Notes: generated from the sequence alone by a model not told the origin. A stretch of DNA of 64,000 nucleotides from Wocania_A spongiicola (GCF_023502325.1 NZ_JAMFLZ010000006.1:62001-126000); one strand, 5' to 3'; numbered from the stretch's first letter, positions 1 to 8,809 are shown. Program-made: numbers and translations.

Positions 1-2
1 TT

Positions 3-1796
3 GCTTGGGGAAAATTTACTCCAGATATAGTAGCACTAATATCCATGATAAGTTTGTTTATAACTGGTATTCTAGATGTAACTGAAACATTAAGCGGTTT
101 TAGTAACCCAACTGTTATTATGATTGCTGCTCTTTTTATTATTGGAGAAGGTATAGCACAAACAGGTTGGACAGCAATGGCTGGTAAAAAATTTGTGGAG
201 TGGGCTGGAAAAAGTGTCCCTAAACTATTAGTTATTGTAACACTAGGTGCTGGTGTACTATCTGGTTTTGTAAGTAATACAGGTACAGTGGCTACATTAA
301 CACCTTTAACTATATCATCAGCTTGGAGTATTGGTACTTTACCCTCAAAAATGTTAATGCCTGTTGCTTTTGGATCTAATACTGGTGGTTTATTAACTTT
401 AACAGGAACACCCCCAAATATTATAGCAAATAACGCTTTAATAGATGCTGGTTTTGAAGGGTTTTCATTCTTTGAATTTGCGCTAATTGGTTTACCTCTT
501 CTTTTAATAGCACTCTTATATTTTAGGTTTATAGGCTATAAACTTTTACCAAAAAACAAAACTAATAACAAGCCAATAAATATTGAAACCACATTACATA
601 ATTGGATTGAAGCTTATAAAATTGATAGTGGCTATTACAGGTTGCGTATTCGAAATTTATCGCCATTAATTAACACGAAATTAGAAGACTGGGATTTTGA
701 AAAAAATTATAACGTTTCTATTATTCGATTAAAAAGAAGGCATCCAAACATTCTAAAAGGAATACATGATTTTGAAGAATTCCCTAGTACATCAACAGAG
801 TTAAGGTATCATGATGTTATTACCGTAAAAGGAGATACTGGAGCCATTAACAGATTAATGATAAAATTCAGACTTGGCTTATTACCTCTCGAGCCTATTA
901 CAGATGAATTAAAAAACAACCTTATTAATCAAGAAGTTGGGATGACTGAAGTTATTGTAAACCCAAATTCAATATTAGTAGGAAGGCGTTATAAATTAGG
1001 TGATTACTTTAAACGTTATGGAATTCAACTATTAGCAGCCTCAAGAAACAACAAACCCCTAAAAGAAAAAGAAATTATTGTAAAAGCAGGAGATGCTTTT
1101 TTAATAAGAGGAACATGGGAACATATAGACGATTTAAAAAAACAACACGAAAACTTAGTAATAATTGGTAGCCCTGAAGGCATGGCAAAAAATGTTGAGA
1201 ACTTAAGTGCTAAATCTTATATAGCCTTAGCATCATTAATACTTATGATTGTTTTTATGATATTTAAAATTGTTCCAGGTGCTATTGCTGCTTTAATTTC
1301 TGCTGGTATTGTTTTACTAACTGGTTGTGTACCAATTTCAAAAGCTTATAAAGGTATTAGCTGGACGAGTGTAGTTATGATAGCCGCAATGATACCAATG
1401 GGAATTGCATTGCAAAAAACAGGAACCGCACAAATTATTGCAAACGGATTAGTTGATTACCTAGGTGCAATTCATCCTATTTTACTATTAGGAGGCGTGT
1501 TTTTGCTAACAACAACATTTAGTCAAATAATAAACAATTCTGCAACAGCAGTATTAATGGCACCAATAGTTATACTAGCGGCAAACTCGTTAAGCTTATC
1601 GCCTGCTCCATTTATGATAGTGGTTGCTATAAGTGCATCAACTGCATTTTTAACACCAATAGGAACAACAACAAATGCAATGGTAATGACAGCTGGTGGT
1701 TACAAATTCATGAACTACATGAAAGTAGGAGCCCCATTACTCTTAGCTTTTTTTATAATATCAATGATACTTGTGCCAATAATATGGCCATTTTAA
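3..1796 (+). CDS. SLC13-family (DASS-type) permease with two RCK_C domains, 5' end cut by window
   Basis: Membrane transporter of the SLC13/DASS superfamily, which moves dicarboxylates, sulfate or similar anions with Na+. The first ATG is at 45, but the frame is open back to base 3 and those residues (ending TPDIVALIS) match the usual family N-terminus, so the gene starts before the window. Numbering from base 45, an SNT motif is at 77-79 (SNTGTVATL) and a TPPN motif near residue 127. The second half has NNSATAV and a TPIGTTTN motif. Between the two membrane halves (about 180-385) are two TrkA_C/RCK_C-like soluble domains, as in SLC13 permeases of unknown substrate. It lies 43 bp upstream of pckA, so a link to C4-dicarboxylate use is possible, but substrate cannot be read from sequence. 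Confidence 0.88.
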   Translation, partial: AWGKFTPDIVALISMISLFITGILDVTETLSGFSNPTVIMIAALFIIGEGIAQTGWTAMAGKKFVEWAGKSVPKLLVIVTLGAGVLSGFVSNTGTVATLTPLTISSAWSIGTLPSKMLMPVAFGSNTGGLLTLTGTPPNIIANNALIDAGFEGFSFFEFALIGLPLLLIALLYFRFIGYKLLPKNKTNNKPINIETTLHNWIEAYKIDSGYYRLRIRNLSPLINTKLEDWDFEKNYNVSIIRLKRRHPNILKGIHDFEEFPSTSTELRYHDVITVKGDTGAINRLMIKFRLGLLPLEPITDELKNNLINQEVGMTEVIVNPNSILVGRRYKLGDYFKRYGIQLLAASRNNKPLKEKEIIVKAGDAFLIRGTWEHIDDLKKQHENLVIIGSPEGMAKNVENLSAKSYIALASLILMIVFMIFKIVPGAIAALISAGIVLLTGCVPISKAYKGISWTSVVMIAAMIPMGIALQKTGTAQIIANGLVDYLGAIHPILLLGGVFLLTTTFSQIINNSATAVLMAPIVILAANSLSLSPAPFMIVVAISASTAFLTPIGTTTNAMVMTAGGYKFMNYMKVGAPLLLAFFIISMILVPIIWPF

Positions 1797-1839
1797 ATAA
1801 GCAATTAAACATTAAATAGGAACCTTAAAACTTAATAAA

Positions 1840-3462
1840 ATGGAAACAACAACAAAGAATCCCGATTTAAAACAATACGGGTTAAAAGATGTAAATGTAC
1901 ATTGGAATTTATCTCCTGAAGAATTACAAAAAATCACAGTTGATAAAGGGTTAGGAAAAGAAACAGCAAACGGAACACTTGCTATTAATACCGGAAAATT
2001 CACTGGTCGTTCACCTCAAGATCGTTTTCTTGTAAAAGATGATTATACCTCTGATAAAGTTTGGTGGGGAAAAACTAACAAACCCGTTTCTCCTGAAAAT
2101 TTTGATAAGCTTAAAAATGAAATTGTTAACTATTTATCCGGAAAAGAAATTTATGCTAGAGATGGTTATGTTTGTGCAGACCCTGAATACAGAACAAATA
2201 TTAGAACTATAACTGAATTGCCATGGTCTAACATGTTTATTTACAATATGTTTTTAAGACCTAGCAAAAAAGAATTAGAAAACTTTAAAGAAGATTGGCT
2301 AATTCTTTGTGCACCAGGATACGAATGTCCAGACCCTAAAGCTTATGGTATACGTCAAGGAAACTTCTCAATACTAAACTTTACCCAAAAAATAGCTTTA
2401 GTAGGGGGCTCTGCGTATACTGGCGAAATGAAAAAAGGTATTTTTTCTGCACTAAATATGATTTTACCAACAGAACATAATGTATTACCAATGCACTGTT
2501 CTGCTAATGTTGGAAAAAAAGGCGATACTGCTATTTTTTTCGGGTTATCAGGTACAGGAAAAACTACTTTATCTGCAGACCCAGACAGAAAGTTAATTGG
2601 TGATGATGAGCACGGTTGGACTGCAGATAATACAATCTTTAACTTTGAAGGCGGATGCTATGCAAAAGCTATAGATTTATCTGAAGAAAAAGAACCTGAA
2701 ATTTTCAAAGCTGTTAAACCTGGAGCAATACTTGAGAATATTATATTTAAAGATAATGGTGAACCAGATTATGAAGATAGTAGCATTACACAAAATACTC
2801 GTGTTAGTTATCCTATTTACCATATAGATAACATCCAAGAGACTCTATATGCAAACAATCCTAAAAACATTTTCTTTTTAACTTGCGACGCTTTTGGTGT
2901 ACTGCCCCCTGTATCAAAGCTTACTCCTGGTCAAGCTGCATACCACTTTATTTCAGGCTATACAGCTAAAGTTGCAGGAACAGAAGCTGGTATTAATGAA
3001 CCTGTACCATCATTTTCTGCTTGTTTTGGCGAGCCATTTATGCCATTACACCCAACAGTATATGGCGAAATGCTAAGTAAAAAAATGACTGAAGCTGGTG
3101 TTAATGTTTGGCTAATTAATACAGGATGGAGCGCAGGACCTTATGGTGTTGGATCTCGTATAAAATTGAAGTATACAAGAGCTATGATTACTGCAATTTT
3201 AAATGGAGATTTAGATGATGTAGATTACGATCAAAACTTTATTTTCGGATTATATATGCCTAAATACTGCCCAGGTGTTCCAACAGAAATTTTAGACCCA
3301 ATGAACACATGGCTACAAAAAGGAGCCTACGTAGGTAAAGCTATCCAATTAGCTCATTCATTCCACTTAAACTTTGAAAAATTTGCACATCAAGCATCTA
3401 CACAAATTATTGAAGGTGGGCCATTAATTGATGAACATCATCACTTACACGAACACTTTTAA
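1840..3462 (+). CDS. pckA: Phosphoenolpyruvate carboxykinase (ATP)
   Basis: Cytosolic gluconeogenic enzyme converting oxaloacetate plus ATP to phosphoenolpyruvate, ADP and CO2. The 540-residue length is normal for the ATP type. The oxaloacetate-binding GRSPQDR is at about 56-62, the kinase-1a P-loop GLSGTGKT at 235-242 and the metal-binding kinase-2 segment GDDEHGW at 254-260. A GSRIKLKYTRAM segment near the C-terminus fits the adenine-binding region. The ATG follows an A-rich stretch without a Shine-Dalgarno site, which is normal for Bacteroidota. A strong stem-loop follows the stop. Identification is secure. Confidence 0.98.
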   Translation: METTTKNPDLKQYGLKDVNVHWNLSPEELQKITVDKGLGKETANGTLAINTGKFTGRSPQDRFLVKDDYTSDKVWWGKTNKPVSPENFDKLKNEIVNYLSGKEIYARDGYVCADPEYRTNIRTITELPWSNMFIYNMFLRPSKKELENFKEDWLILCAPGYECPDPKAYGIRQGNFSILNFTQKIALVGGSAYTGEMKKGIFSALNMILPTEHNVLPMHCSANVGKKGDTAIFFGLSGTGKTTLSADPDRKLIGDDEHGWTADNTIFNFEGGCYAKAIDLSEEKEPEIFKAVKPGAILENIIFKDNGEPDYEDSSITQNTRVSYPIYHIDNIQETLYANNPKNIFFLTCDAFGVLPPVSKLTPGQAAYHFISGYTAKVAGTEAGINEPVPSFSACFGEPFMPLHPTVYGEMLSKKMTEAGVNVWLINTGWSAGPYGVGSRIKLKYTRAMITAILNGDLDDVDYDQNFIFGLYMPKYCPGVPTEILDPMNTWLQKGAYVGKAIQLAHSFHLNFEKFAHQASTQIIEGGPLIDEHHHLHEHF

Positions 3463-3478
3463 TAGGTTCTTATTAACC

Positions 3479-3508
3479 ATAAGAGGAGCTCTAAGGAGCT
3501 CCTCTTAT
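3479..3508 (+). terminator. Stem-loop after pckA
   Basis: Perfect 13-bp stem (3479-3491 with 3496-3508; arms ATAAGAGGAGCTC and complement) and a TAAG loop, 17 bp after the pckA stop. There is no real T-tract after it, so it may be a processing or mRNA-stabilising structure rather than a classical terminator. Confidence 0.7.
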
Positions 3509-3556
3509 ATTGTCAAAATATTTATGATTTACAACTAAGAAATCAATCATAATCAC

Positions 3557-4258
3557 ATGTGTTTAGAAGCAATAAAGAAAAGAGTATTACAGTTAAGTTT
3601 GTTATTTGTCTTTTATAATAGTTACGCTCAATTAACACCAGAAGACAAATTGGGTATTTGGTACGACATAGGCATTAACCAGAGAATCTCAGAGAAAACC
3701 AGTATTGATACTTATGCACAAATATGGTTATATGAGTTAAATGAAAACTTCAACTTCTTTTTATTTAAAATGGGATACAATTATCATTTTAACCCTAAAT
3801 TAAAAGCTACCATTTATTTGGGGTATTCAGATTTTGATGACAATATAAATATCAGTTCTCCACACACTTATGAAAAACGTATAACGGAACAAATTATATT
3901 TAAGCATAAAATAAGCAGCATACCTTTTGATCATAGATTCAGAATTGAGCATCGCTTTTTTAGAAAGCATGTTTCTAAGTCAAAAGCAGCGAGGTTACGC
4001 TATCGCTTCGGCACTAAATTTAGTATAAGCAATGTTTTATTTATTCGTTTACATAATGAGCTTTTATTAACTCCTAAATCGAGTAGCACTCCAGAAAACA
4101 GATTCTATACTGGCTTGGGTGTAAATATTTCCAAATCTAACAACATACAACTGGGATATATGAATAGAAATACATCTAACAAGGCAAATTTACATCGATT
4201 ACAAGTTGGGGTGTTTTTTAAAACAGACTTTAGAAAAAAGAAAAAAAGAGCTGAGTAA
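3557..4258 (+). CDS. DUF2490 family outer-membrane-type protein
   Basis: Predicted exported 233-residue protein. The first 25 residues form a signal peptide ending in NSYAQ. The rest is rich in alternating aromatic and polar strands (for example DIGINQRISEKTSIDTYAQ) with repeated Arg/His-rich segments, as in DUF2490 proteins, which are thought to be small outer-membrane beta-barrels. Function is unknown. It stands alone between the pckA stem-loop and the convergent rlmF gene, whose stop lies 5 bp away. DUF2490 is assigned from overall pattern; any small barrel family remains possible. Confidence 0.75.
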   Translation: MCLEAIKKRVLQLSLLFVFYNSYAQLTPEDKLGIWYDIGINQRISEKTSIDTYAQIWLYELNENFNFFLFKMGYNYHFNPKLKATIYLGYSDFDDNINISSPHTYEKRITEQIIFKHKISSIPFDHRFRIEHRFFRKHVSKSKAARLRYRFGTKFSISNVLFIRLHNELLLTPKSSSTPENRFYTGLGVNISKSNNIQLGYMNRNTSNKANLHRLQVGVFFKTDFRKKKKRAE

Positions 4259-4262
4259 TACC

Positions 4263-5087
4263 CTATTTATTTAGAAAAGTCCATACTACGATACGAGATA
4301 TTTTGTTGCCTTGTCCCATATTTATAGTTTTAATATCGGTTGCTCCCAGCTTTTTTAAAGAACTATAAATTCCTTTTATCAAATCTTTTTTAGATACTAA
4401 TGTAGTAAACCAAATACATTGTTCTTTAAATAAAGAGCTTTCATATAAATAATTATGAATAAAGGCTTTTTCCCCTCCTTTATACCACAATTCATTTTGT
4501 GATCCTGCAAAATTCCTAACAGGCTCAACTTCTTCTCCTTTATTTAAGCCTTTTAACTTTTTTGTAGTGGCTTCTAAAGCTTCTTCTTCAGATTTATAAA
4601 ATGGAGGATTACACATTGATACCGAAAATTTATCTTCAGCCTTTATAATGCCTTTAAATATTTGTGTTGAATCATTTTGAAGTCTTAAAGAAATATAACT
4701 GGTTAATTTATTTTGATTAATGATTTTTTGAGCATGTTCTAAAGATAATTTATCAATATCTGATCCAACAAACTTCCAATTATATTCAGCTTGTCCCAAA
4801 ATAGGATAAATACAACTTGCCCCAGTTCCAATGTCTAAAACATTGATATTCTCATTTAAACTTGAAGCTTTAAGTAAATCTGCCAAATAATGAACATAAT
4901 CAACCCTGCCAGGAATTGGCGGACACAAATTGGCATTAGGAAACTCCCAAAAACGAACATTATAATGTTTAAACAAAAGCGCTTTATTAAGTGCTTTTAC
5001 AGCTTTTGGGTTTGCAAAGTCAATAGTTTTAGTTTCATATTTGTTTATAAATACAAAAGGAATTAAATCTGGATAGACTTCGCACAA
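4263..5087 (-). CDS. rlmF: 23S rRNA (adenine(1618)-N(6))-methyltransferase RlmF
   Basis: SAM-dependent enzyme that N6-methylates A1618 of 23S rRNA. Seen: DFANPKAVKALNKALL, CPPIPGRVDYVHYLADLL, SAM-binding LDIGTGASCIYP and the catalytic NPPF motif at about 159-162, all typical of RlmF. The start is problematic. Coordinates given use a TTG codon, but the same frame continues upstream with residues resembling the conserved RlmF N-terminus (NPKFNLKNKHKSGYDLDT), reaching about 5150. No ATG, GTG or TTG occurs in that extension; an ATC at 5148-5150, just after the preceding gene's stop, sits where an ATG would be expected. The true CDS therefore probably runs to about 5150. Confidence 0.93.
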   Translation of the reverse strand: MCEVYPDLIPFVFINKYETKTIDFANPKAVKALNKALLFKHYNVRFWEFPNANLCPPIPGRVDYVHYLADLLKASSLNENINVLDIGTGASCIYPILGQAEYNWKFVGSDIDKLSLEHAQKIINQNKLTSYISLRLQNDSTQIFKGIIKAEDKFSVSMCNPPFYKSEEEALEATTKKLKGLNKGEEVEPVRNFAGSQNELWYKGGEKAFIHNYLYESSLFKEQCIWFTTLVSKKDLIKGIYSSLKKLGATDIKTINMGQGNKISRIVVWTFLNK

Positions 5088-5152
5088 AGTATCTAAATCG
5101 TATCCAGATTTGTGTTTATTTTTTAAGTTAAATTTTGGATTTGTTTTGATAG

Positions 5153-5704
5153 CTATAAATTTAAATCTTCTAGTTCGTCTCTAATAATCTTTGTTTTGTT
5201 CTTTCTTTGTTTTTTAATTCTTTCAGATTTATTTTTTGCATCATAACTATTTTTATCAGAATCAAAATGCATAAAATTTTCTGTAAATTCTGAACCTTGT
5301 TTTATCATTAATCCATTATATGGACAATCTTCGTATCCACAATTATGTTTTGAATAGTCTCCAAAGTTTCTGTGCCTTATTTTCTTCTTAGATAATATCT
5401 TTTCTTGATTCGTTTTTATATCATCCCAAATTTTTCTTTCATCAGCAACAGTCAACTCTTCTCCTAAAACAATTAAATTAAAATACGTTAAAGGGTCTTT
5501 CAATTGATAAAAATTAAAAGTTTTTTCAAATAAGCGATTCGCATAATCTCTAATTTCAATCTTTTCAACTAGGTTTAATTTATCATTTTCACAAATCGAT
5601 CTATACAACCCTAAAGTATTAAAATCTGTATACTTTTTATTATTATCTATGTAATAGATGTATTCAGATTTATTTAGCTTATTAAATTGTCTTCCTATTT
5701 TCAT
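5153..5704 (-). CDS. Hypothetical protein with a C-x4-C segment
   Basis: A 183-residue soluble protein that I do not recognise. There is no signal peptide or membrane segment. The N-terminal half is helical and acidic/basic mixed. Near residue 125 there is a HNCGYEDCPYNG segment whose two Cys and nearby His could bind metal, followed by a strongly basic Lys-rich tail (KSERIKKQRKNKTK) suggesting nucleic-acid contact or disorder. It sits between the MATE exporter (13 bp upstream) and rlmF, all on the minus strand, so it may be co-transcribed with an rRNA-modifying gene. Function unknown. Confidence 0.75.
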   Translation of the reverse strand: MKIGRQFNKLNKSEYIYYIDNNKKYTDFNTLGLYRSICENDKLNLVEKIEIRDYANRLFEKTFNFYQLKDPLTYFNLIVLGEELTVADERKIWDDIKTNQEKILSKKKIRHRNFGDYSKHNCGYEDCPYNGLMIKQGSEFTENFMHFDSDKNSYDAKNKSERIKKQRKNKTKIIRDELEDLNL

Positions 5705-5717
5705 TCTTTAATTTATA

Positions 5718-7124
5718 TTAAACCTCCACCCTTTTCCAAGCTCCTTTTTTAAACCATATAATTGCTATAACTGCTATTAAAACTTCGGCTAAAGTAATAG
5801 CCCAAAATACTCCCGATGGTCCAAAATCTAATGTAATTGCCATAACATAAGCAAATGGTAGCTGTAACAACCAGAAACATACAAAGTTTATATAAGTAGG
5901 TGTTTTAGTATCGCCCGCACCATTAAATGCATTAATAACTACCATGCCATAACCATAAAAAATGTAACCAGCAGCTATTACACGTAAACACAAACTACCA
6001 TACTTAACAACATCTGGCGTAGCATTAAATAATACAATAATTTGTGGTGCAAATACTAAATAAATAACTGATACAAGTCCCATAAAAATGGCAGAATATT
6101 TTCCTGTTTTCCAAACCGATTTTTCAGCACGTTCTGGCTTTTTAGCACCTAAGTTTTGCCCAACTAAGGTAGCCGCTGCATTACTCATTCCCCATGCAGG
6201 CATAAGCGTAAACATCATTACACGAATGGCAATAGTATAACCTGCTAAAACTTCGCTACCAAACTCACTCATAATACGCATTAAAAACACCCAAGATGAT
6301 GTTCCAATTAAAAACTGACCTATTCCACCTAATGATACTTTTATTAAATTAATCATTACACCAACTTGTAACACTAAATCTTTAACTGCTATTTTTATTT
6401 TACTAAATCCGTAAAACAAAATAATTAATTGAAATAATACTGCAGTACCACGACCAATAGTTGTTGCAATTGCAGCGCCTTCAACACCATAAGCTGGAAC
6501 AGGCCCAAAACCAAAAATAAATATAGGGTCTAAAATAATGTTTAACCCGTTTGATAAAATTAACGTCCACATAGCTACCGATGCATCGCCAGCACCTCTA
6601 AAAATGGCATTAATTAAAAAGAGCAGCATAATGGTTATGTTACCCCCTAAAAGTACTTTGGTGTACCCGTAACCTTCAGCAATAAGATCGGGCTCAGCCC
6701 CCATAAGGCTTAATATTTCTTTTGGATATATTATGCCAATAACACTAATAATTGCAGCTACAAATACTCCTAAAAATATAACTTGAACCGCCGCAGTTGA
6801 TGCGCCTTTTATGTCAGTTTCTCCAACGCGTCTTGCTACAACTGCAGTTGCTGCCATACTTAATCCAATGGCTACAGCGTATACCAATGTAATAACCGAC
6901 TCGGTTAAACCAATAGTAGCAACAGCATTTACACTAACTTGCGATACGTACATGATATCTACTATTGCAAAAATAGATTCCATGAGCATTTCTAAAATCA
7001 TAGGAATAGAAAGCATAAAAACTGCCTTTCTAATACTACCTGTGGTAAACTCTTGCTCTTTGCCTGTTACAGCTATTTTAAAATATTGAATGAATTGTTT
7101 TAAAGAAATTTTGTTTGATTGCAT
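5718..7124 (-). CDS. MATE family efflux transporter
   Basis: Inner-membrane multidrug/toxin antiporter using a Na+ or H+ gradient. The 468 residues form about 12 transmembrane helices in two homologous MatE halves, each opening with the family pattern (IPMILEMLMESIFAIVDIMYVS near residue 37; PAWGMSNAAATLVGQNLGA near 315). A cytosolic N-terminal stretch of about 30 residues precedes helix 1, and the C-terminus ends in a short basic tail. It belongs to the NorM/DinF superfamily. Substrate cannot be inferred. The upstream region (7125-7320) is shared with a divergent HAD gene. Confidence 0.93.
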   Translation of the reverse strand: MQSNKISLKQFIQYFKIAVTGKEQEFTTGSIRKAVFMLSIPMILEMLMESIFAIVDIMYVSQVSVNAVATIGLTESVITLVYAVAIGLSMAATAVVARRVGETDIKGASTAAVQVIFLGVFVAAIISVIGIIYPKEILSLMGAEPDLIAEGYGYTKVLLGGNITIMLLFLINAIFRGAGDASVAMWTLILSNGLNIILDPIFIFGFGPVPAYGVEGAAIATTIGRGTAVLFQLIILFYGFSKIKIAVKDLVLQVGVMINLIKVSLGGIGQFLIGTSSWVFLMRIMSEFGSEVLAGYTIAIRVMMFTLMPAWGMSNAAATLVGQNLGAKKPERAEKSVWKTGKYSAIFMGLVSVIYLVFAPQIIVLFNATPDVVKYGSLCLRVIAAGYIFYGYGMVVINAFNGAGDTKTPTYINFVCFWLLQLPFAYVMAITLDFGPSGVFWAITLAEVLIAVIAIIWFKKGAWKRVEV

Positions 7125-7183
7125 TTTTAAAAATATAAAATATAGACTTAACTAAATACAGGAGTATCTAGCTTTTTTTTAGT

Positions 7184-7198
7184 TCGAGAATATCTCGA
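7184..7198. repeat. Small palindrome in the MATE/HAD intergenic region
   Basis: TCGAGA and TCTCGA flank ATA, a perfect 6-bp inverted repeat. Further TCGA-type words follow (around 7210). The 196-bp gap between the divergent genes otherwise shows no coding capacity. It may be a decayed copy of the TCGA-containing intergenic repeats common in flavobacteria, or an operator. Confidence 0.4.
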
Positions 7199-7320
7199 TA
7201 CAGCTACGGAAGTCGAATTATACAATCATAAGACCACAAATATGACAAATTAATTTAAAACTACAAAATGTGTTTGGGGAATTACTATTGAAACATATAT
7301 CTTCGCCAAAAATTTTTGAT

Positions 7321-7977
7321 ATGCTAAAAGCTGTTATTTTCGATATGGATGGTGTTATTGTTGATAGCGAACCTTTACACCACAAGGCTTATCATCGCAT
7401 GTTTAAAGAAGTAAATATTAATGTATCTGATGTGCTTTATCAATCTTACACAGGGCAAGCAACGCTACCAATTTGTCAACACCTACAAAAAACGTTTAAC
7501 CTTAATCAATCACCAGAAGAGTTAGTATCTATAAAACGCAAACATTTTAAATATTTATTTGATAATGATGATAGCTTCAAATTAATTGATGGTGTTTTAG
7601 AATTGATAAAAGATTATCATAACAACGGATTAAAACTAGTATTAGCATCTTCAGCTTCGATGCCAAATATAAATAGGATTTTTACTCGTTTTGAGCTCGA
7701 CAAATATTTTGTTTCTAAACTTAGTGGTGCCGATTTAAAAGCCTCGAAACCTCATCCAGAAATTTTTATAAATGCAGCTAAAGCTTCAGGTTTTGAAAAA
7801 GAGGAATGTATTGTTATTGAAGATTCTACTAATGGTATAAAGGCAGCTAATGCAGCGAATATTTTTTGTATTGCTTTTGATAGTGCACATTCAAAAAACC
7901 AAGATTACACTACTGCAAACAAAGTAATTACCGAGTTTAATGAGATTCGATTTGATGAAATTAAAACGTTCTTATAG
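7321..7977 (+). CDS. HAD-superfamily phosphatase / beta-phosphoglucomutase-like
   Basis: Cytosolic 218-residue HAD subclass IA hydrolase. Motif I is FDMDGVIVDSEP with nucleophile Asp8 and Asp10, motif II ASSAS near residue 108, the conserved Lys in KASKPHPEIF and motif IV VIEDSTNGIKAA. A four-helix cap domain lies between motifs I and II. This resembles beta-phosphoglucomutases and YniC-like sugar phosphatases. The frame is open further upstream with a GTG at 7270, but that extension is unlike the family and MLKAVIFDMDG is the standard start, so I use the ATG at 7321. Substrate is unknown. Confidence 0.9.
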   Translation: MLKAVIFDMDGVIVDSEPLHHKAYHRMFKEVNINVSDVLYQSYTGQATLPICQHLQKTFNLNQSPEELVSIKRKHFKYLFDNDDSFKLIDGVLELIKDYHNNGLKLVLASSASMPNINRIFTRFELDKYFVSKLSGADLKASKPHPEIFINAAKASGFEKEECIVIEDSTNGIKAANAANIFCIAFDSAHSKNQDYTTANKVITEFNEIRFDEIKTFL

Positions 7978-7986
7978 AAAACTACT

Positions 7987-8133
7987 TTATTGCTCTTTAG
8001 TTTTTTTAATAATAGCTTTCAATCGCTCCTTTCTTAATGCCTCTTCTCGCTTTTTTTTATTCTTTTTTTGAGTCATTAACTTAGAGTGCTTCGCTTTATT
8101 TTTTGTGTTTTTTTCTCGTCCTGCTTTTGACAT
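7987..8133 (-). CDS. Small Lys/Arg-rich protein downstream of mscL
   Basis: A 48-residue open frame starting with ATG at 8133 and ending in TAA. The product is extremely basic (begins MSKAGREKNTKNKAKHSKLM, ends KAIIKKTKEQ) and probably disordered or nucleic-acid-binding. It begins 9 bp after the mscL stop on the same strand, so it is probably co-transcribed. Support is the clean start and stop, the position, and charge composition unlike random AT-rich frames. Function unknown. Confidence 0.55.
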   Translation of the reverse strand: MSKAGREKNTKNKAKHSKLMTQKKNKKKREEALRKERLKAIIKKTKEQ

Positions 8134-8142
8134 ATTTCGAAT

Positions 8143-8586
8143 TTAACTTTTAGATTTTAACAAAGCGTTTTGTTCTTCCATTAAGTCGGTTAACTTAGAA
8201 AGTAATTCTATATCTTTTGGTGTAGCAACTGTAGTGTCTTTTGTGTCTTGAGATTTTTTACGTAATTTATTCATAAACTTAACTACTATAAATACTGTAA
8301 ACCCTATAATAATAAAATCTAAAAAAGCTTCACCTAAAGCGCCATAACCAATAGCAACTTCATCTGTAATAATTTTTCCATCTAAATCTAATAAAGCATC
8401 TTTAAGTATAATACGTTTATCATTAAAGTTTACACCTCCTGTTAACAATGATAATGGCGGCAAGAACACTTTTTTAACCATGATATCAATTACCTTATTA
8501 AATGCTGCTCCTACTATAATACCAATTGCCATATCCATCATATTACCTTTTACAGCAAACTCTTTAAACTCTTTAAATAATTTCAT
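8143..8586 (-). CDS. mscL: Large-conductance mechanosensitive channel MscL
   Basis: Inner-membrane homopentameric channel that opens under membrane tension to release solutes during hypo-osmotic shock. The N-terminal amphipathic helix KEFKEFAVKGNMMDMAIGIIVG, the pore-lining TM1 with GAAFNKVI, a periplasmic loop containing NDKRIILKDA, TM2 (FLDFIIIGFTVFIVVKFMN) and a Lys-rich cytoplasmic bundle are all visible. At 147 residues it is slightly longer than E. coli MscL. It is driven by a well-formed promoter at 8612-8641 and followed by a tiny basic gene. Confidence 0.97.
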   Translation of the reverse strand: MKLFKEFKEFAVKGNMMDMAIGIIVGAAFNKVIDIMVKKVFLPPLSLLTGGVNFNDKRIILKDALLDLDGKIITDEVAIGYGALGEAFLDFIIIGFTVFIVVKFMNKLRKKSQDTKDTTVATPKDIELLSKLTDLMEEQNALLKSKS

Positions 8587-8611
8587 TTTTTCTCTTTTAA
8601 AAATTATGAAG

Positions 8612-8641
8612 CAAAGGTATTTGTTTATAAACTGAGTTCAA
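8612..8641 (-). promoter_or_regulatory. Promoter of mscL
   Basis: On the minus strand, TTG (8639-8641), 19-bp spacer and TACCTTTG (8612-8619) match the Bacteroidota primary sigma consensus TTG-N19-TAnnTTTG. The -7 element lies 26 bp upstream of the mscL ATG. Confidence 0.75.
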
Positions 8642-8684
8642 AAAACAAAAAATTGTTTACACATATAGAATGCTTTAATTATTG

Positions 8685-8768
8685 CCTTTTTAACTGATAT
8701 TTTTAATTATTATCCTTTTAACTAATATTTTAAATTATTAGCTTTTTAACTAATATTTTTGTTTTCTT
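8685..8768. repeat. Three tandem 28-bp repeats upstream of the SatD-like gene
   Basis: Three head-to-tail units (8685-8712, 8713-8740, 8741-8768) share the core TTTTAACTAATATTTT; the TAACT words sit at 8691, 8719 and 8747, exactly 28 bp apart. The first unit contains an imperfect dyad, TAACTGA-N5-TTAATTA, which decays in unit three. A partial further copy (TTTAATTATT) precedes unit one. The array ends about 40 bp before the SatD-like gene, in the region shared with divergent mscL. It is probably a multi-site operator. Confidence 0.75.
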
Positions 8769-8809
8769 GATTAAAAATTAATACATTTGATTATATCTTT
8801 TACCAAACT

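Noticed and set aside
45..47. ATG at 45 as the true start of the SLC13 permease
   Set aside because: The frame continues upstream to the window edge with residues typical of the family N-terminus.
7270..7320. GTG at 7270 as the start of the HAD gene
   Set aside because: The extra 17 residues are unlike any HAD N-terminus, while the ATG at 7321 gives the standard MLKAVIFDMDG start.
8685..8768. Possibility of a CRISPR array at the 28-bp repeats
   Set aside because: Units follow head to tail with no unique spacers, and no cas genes are present.
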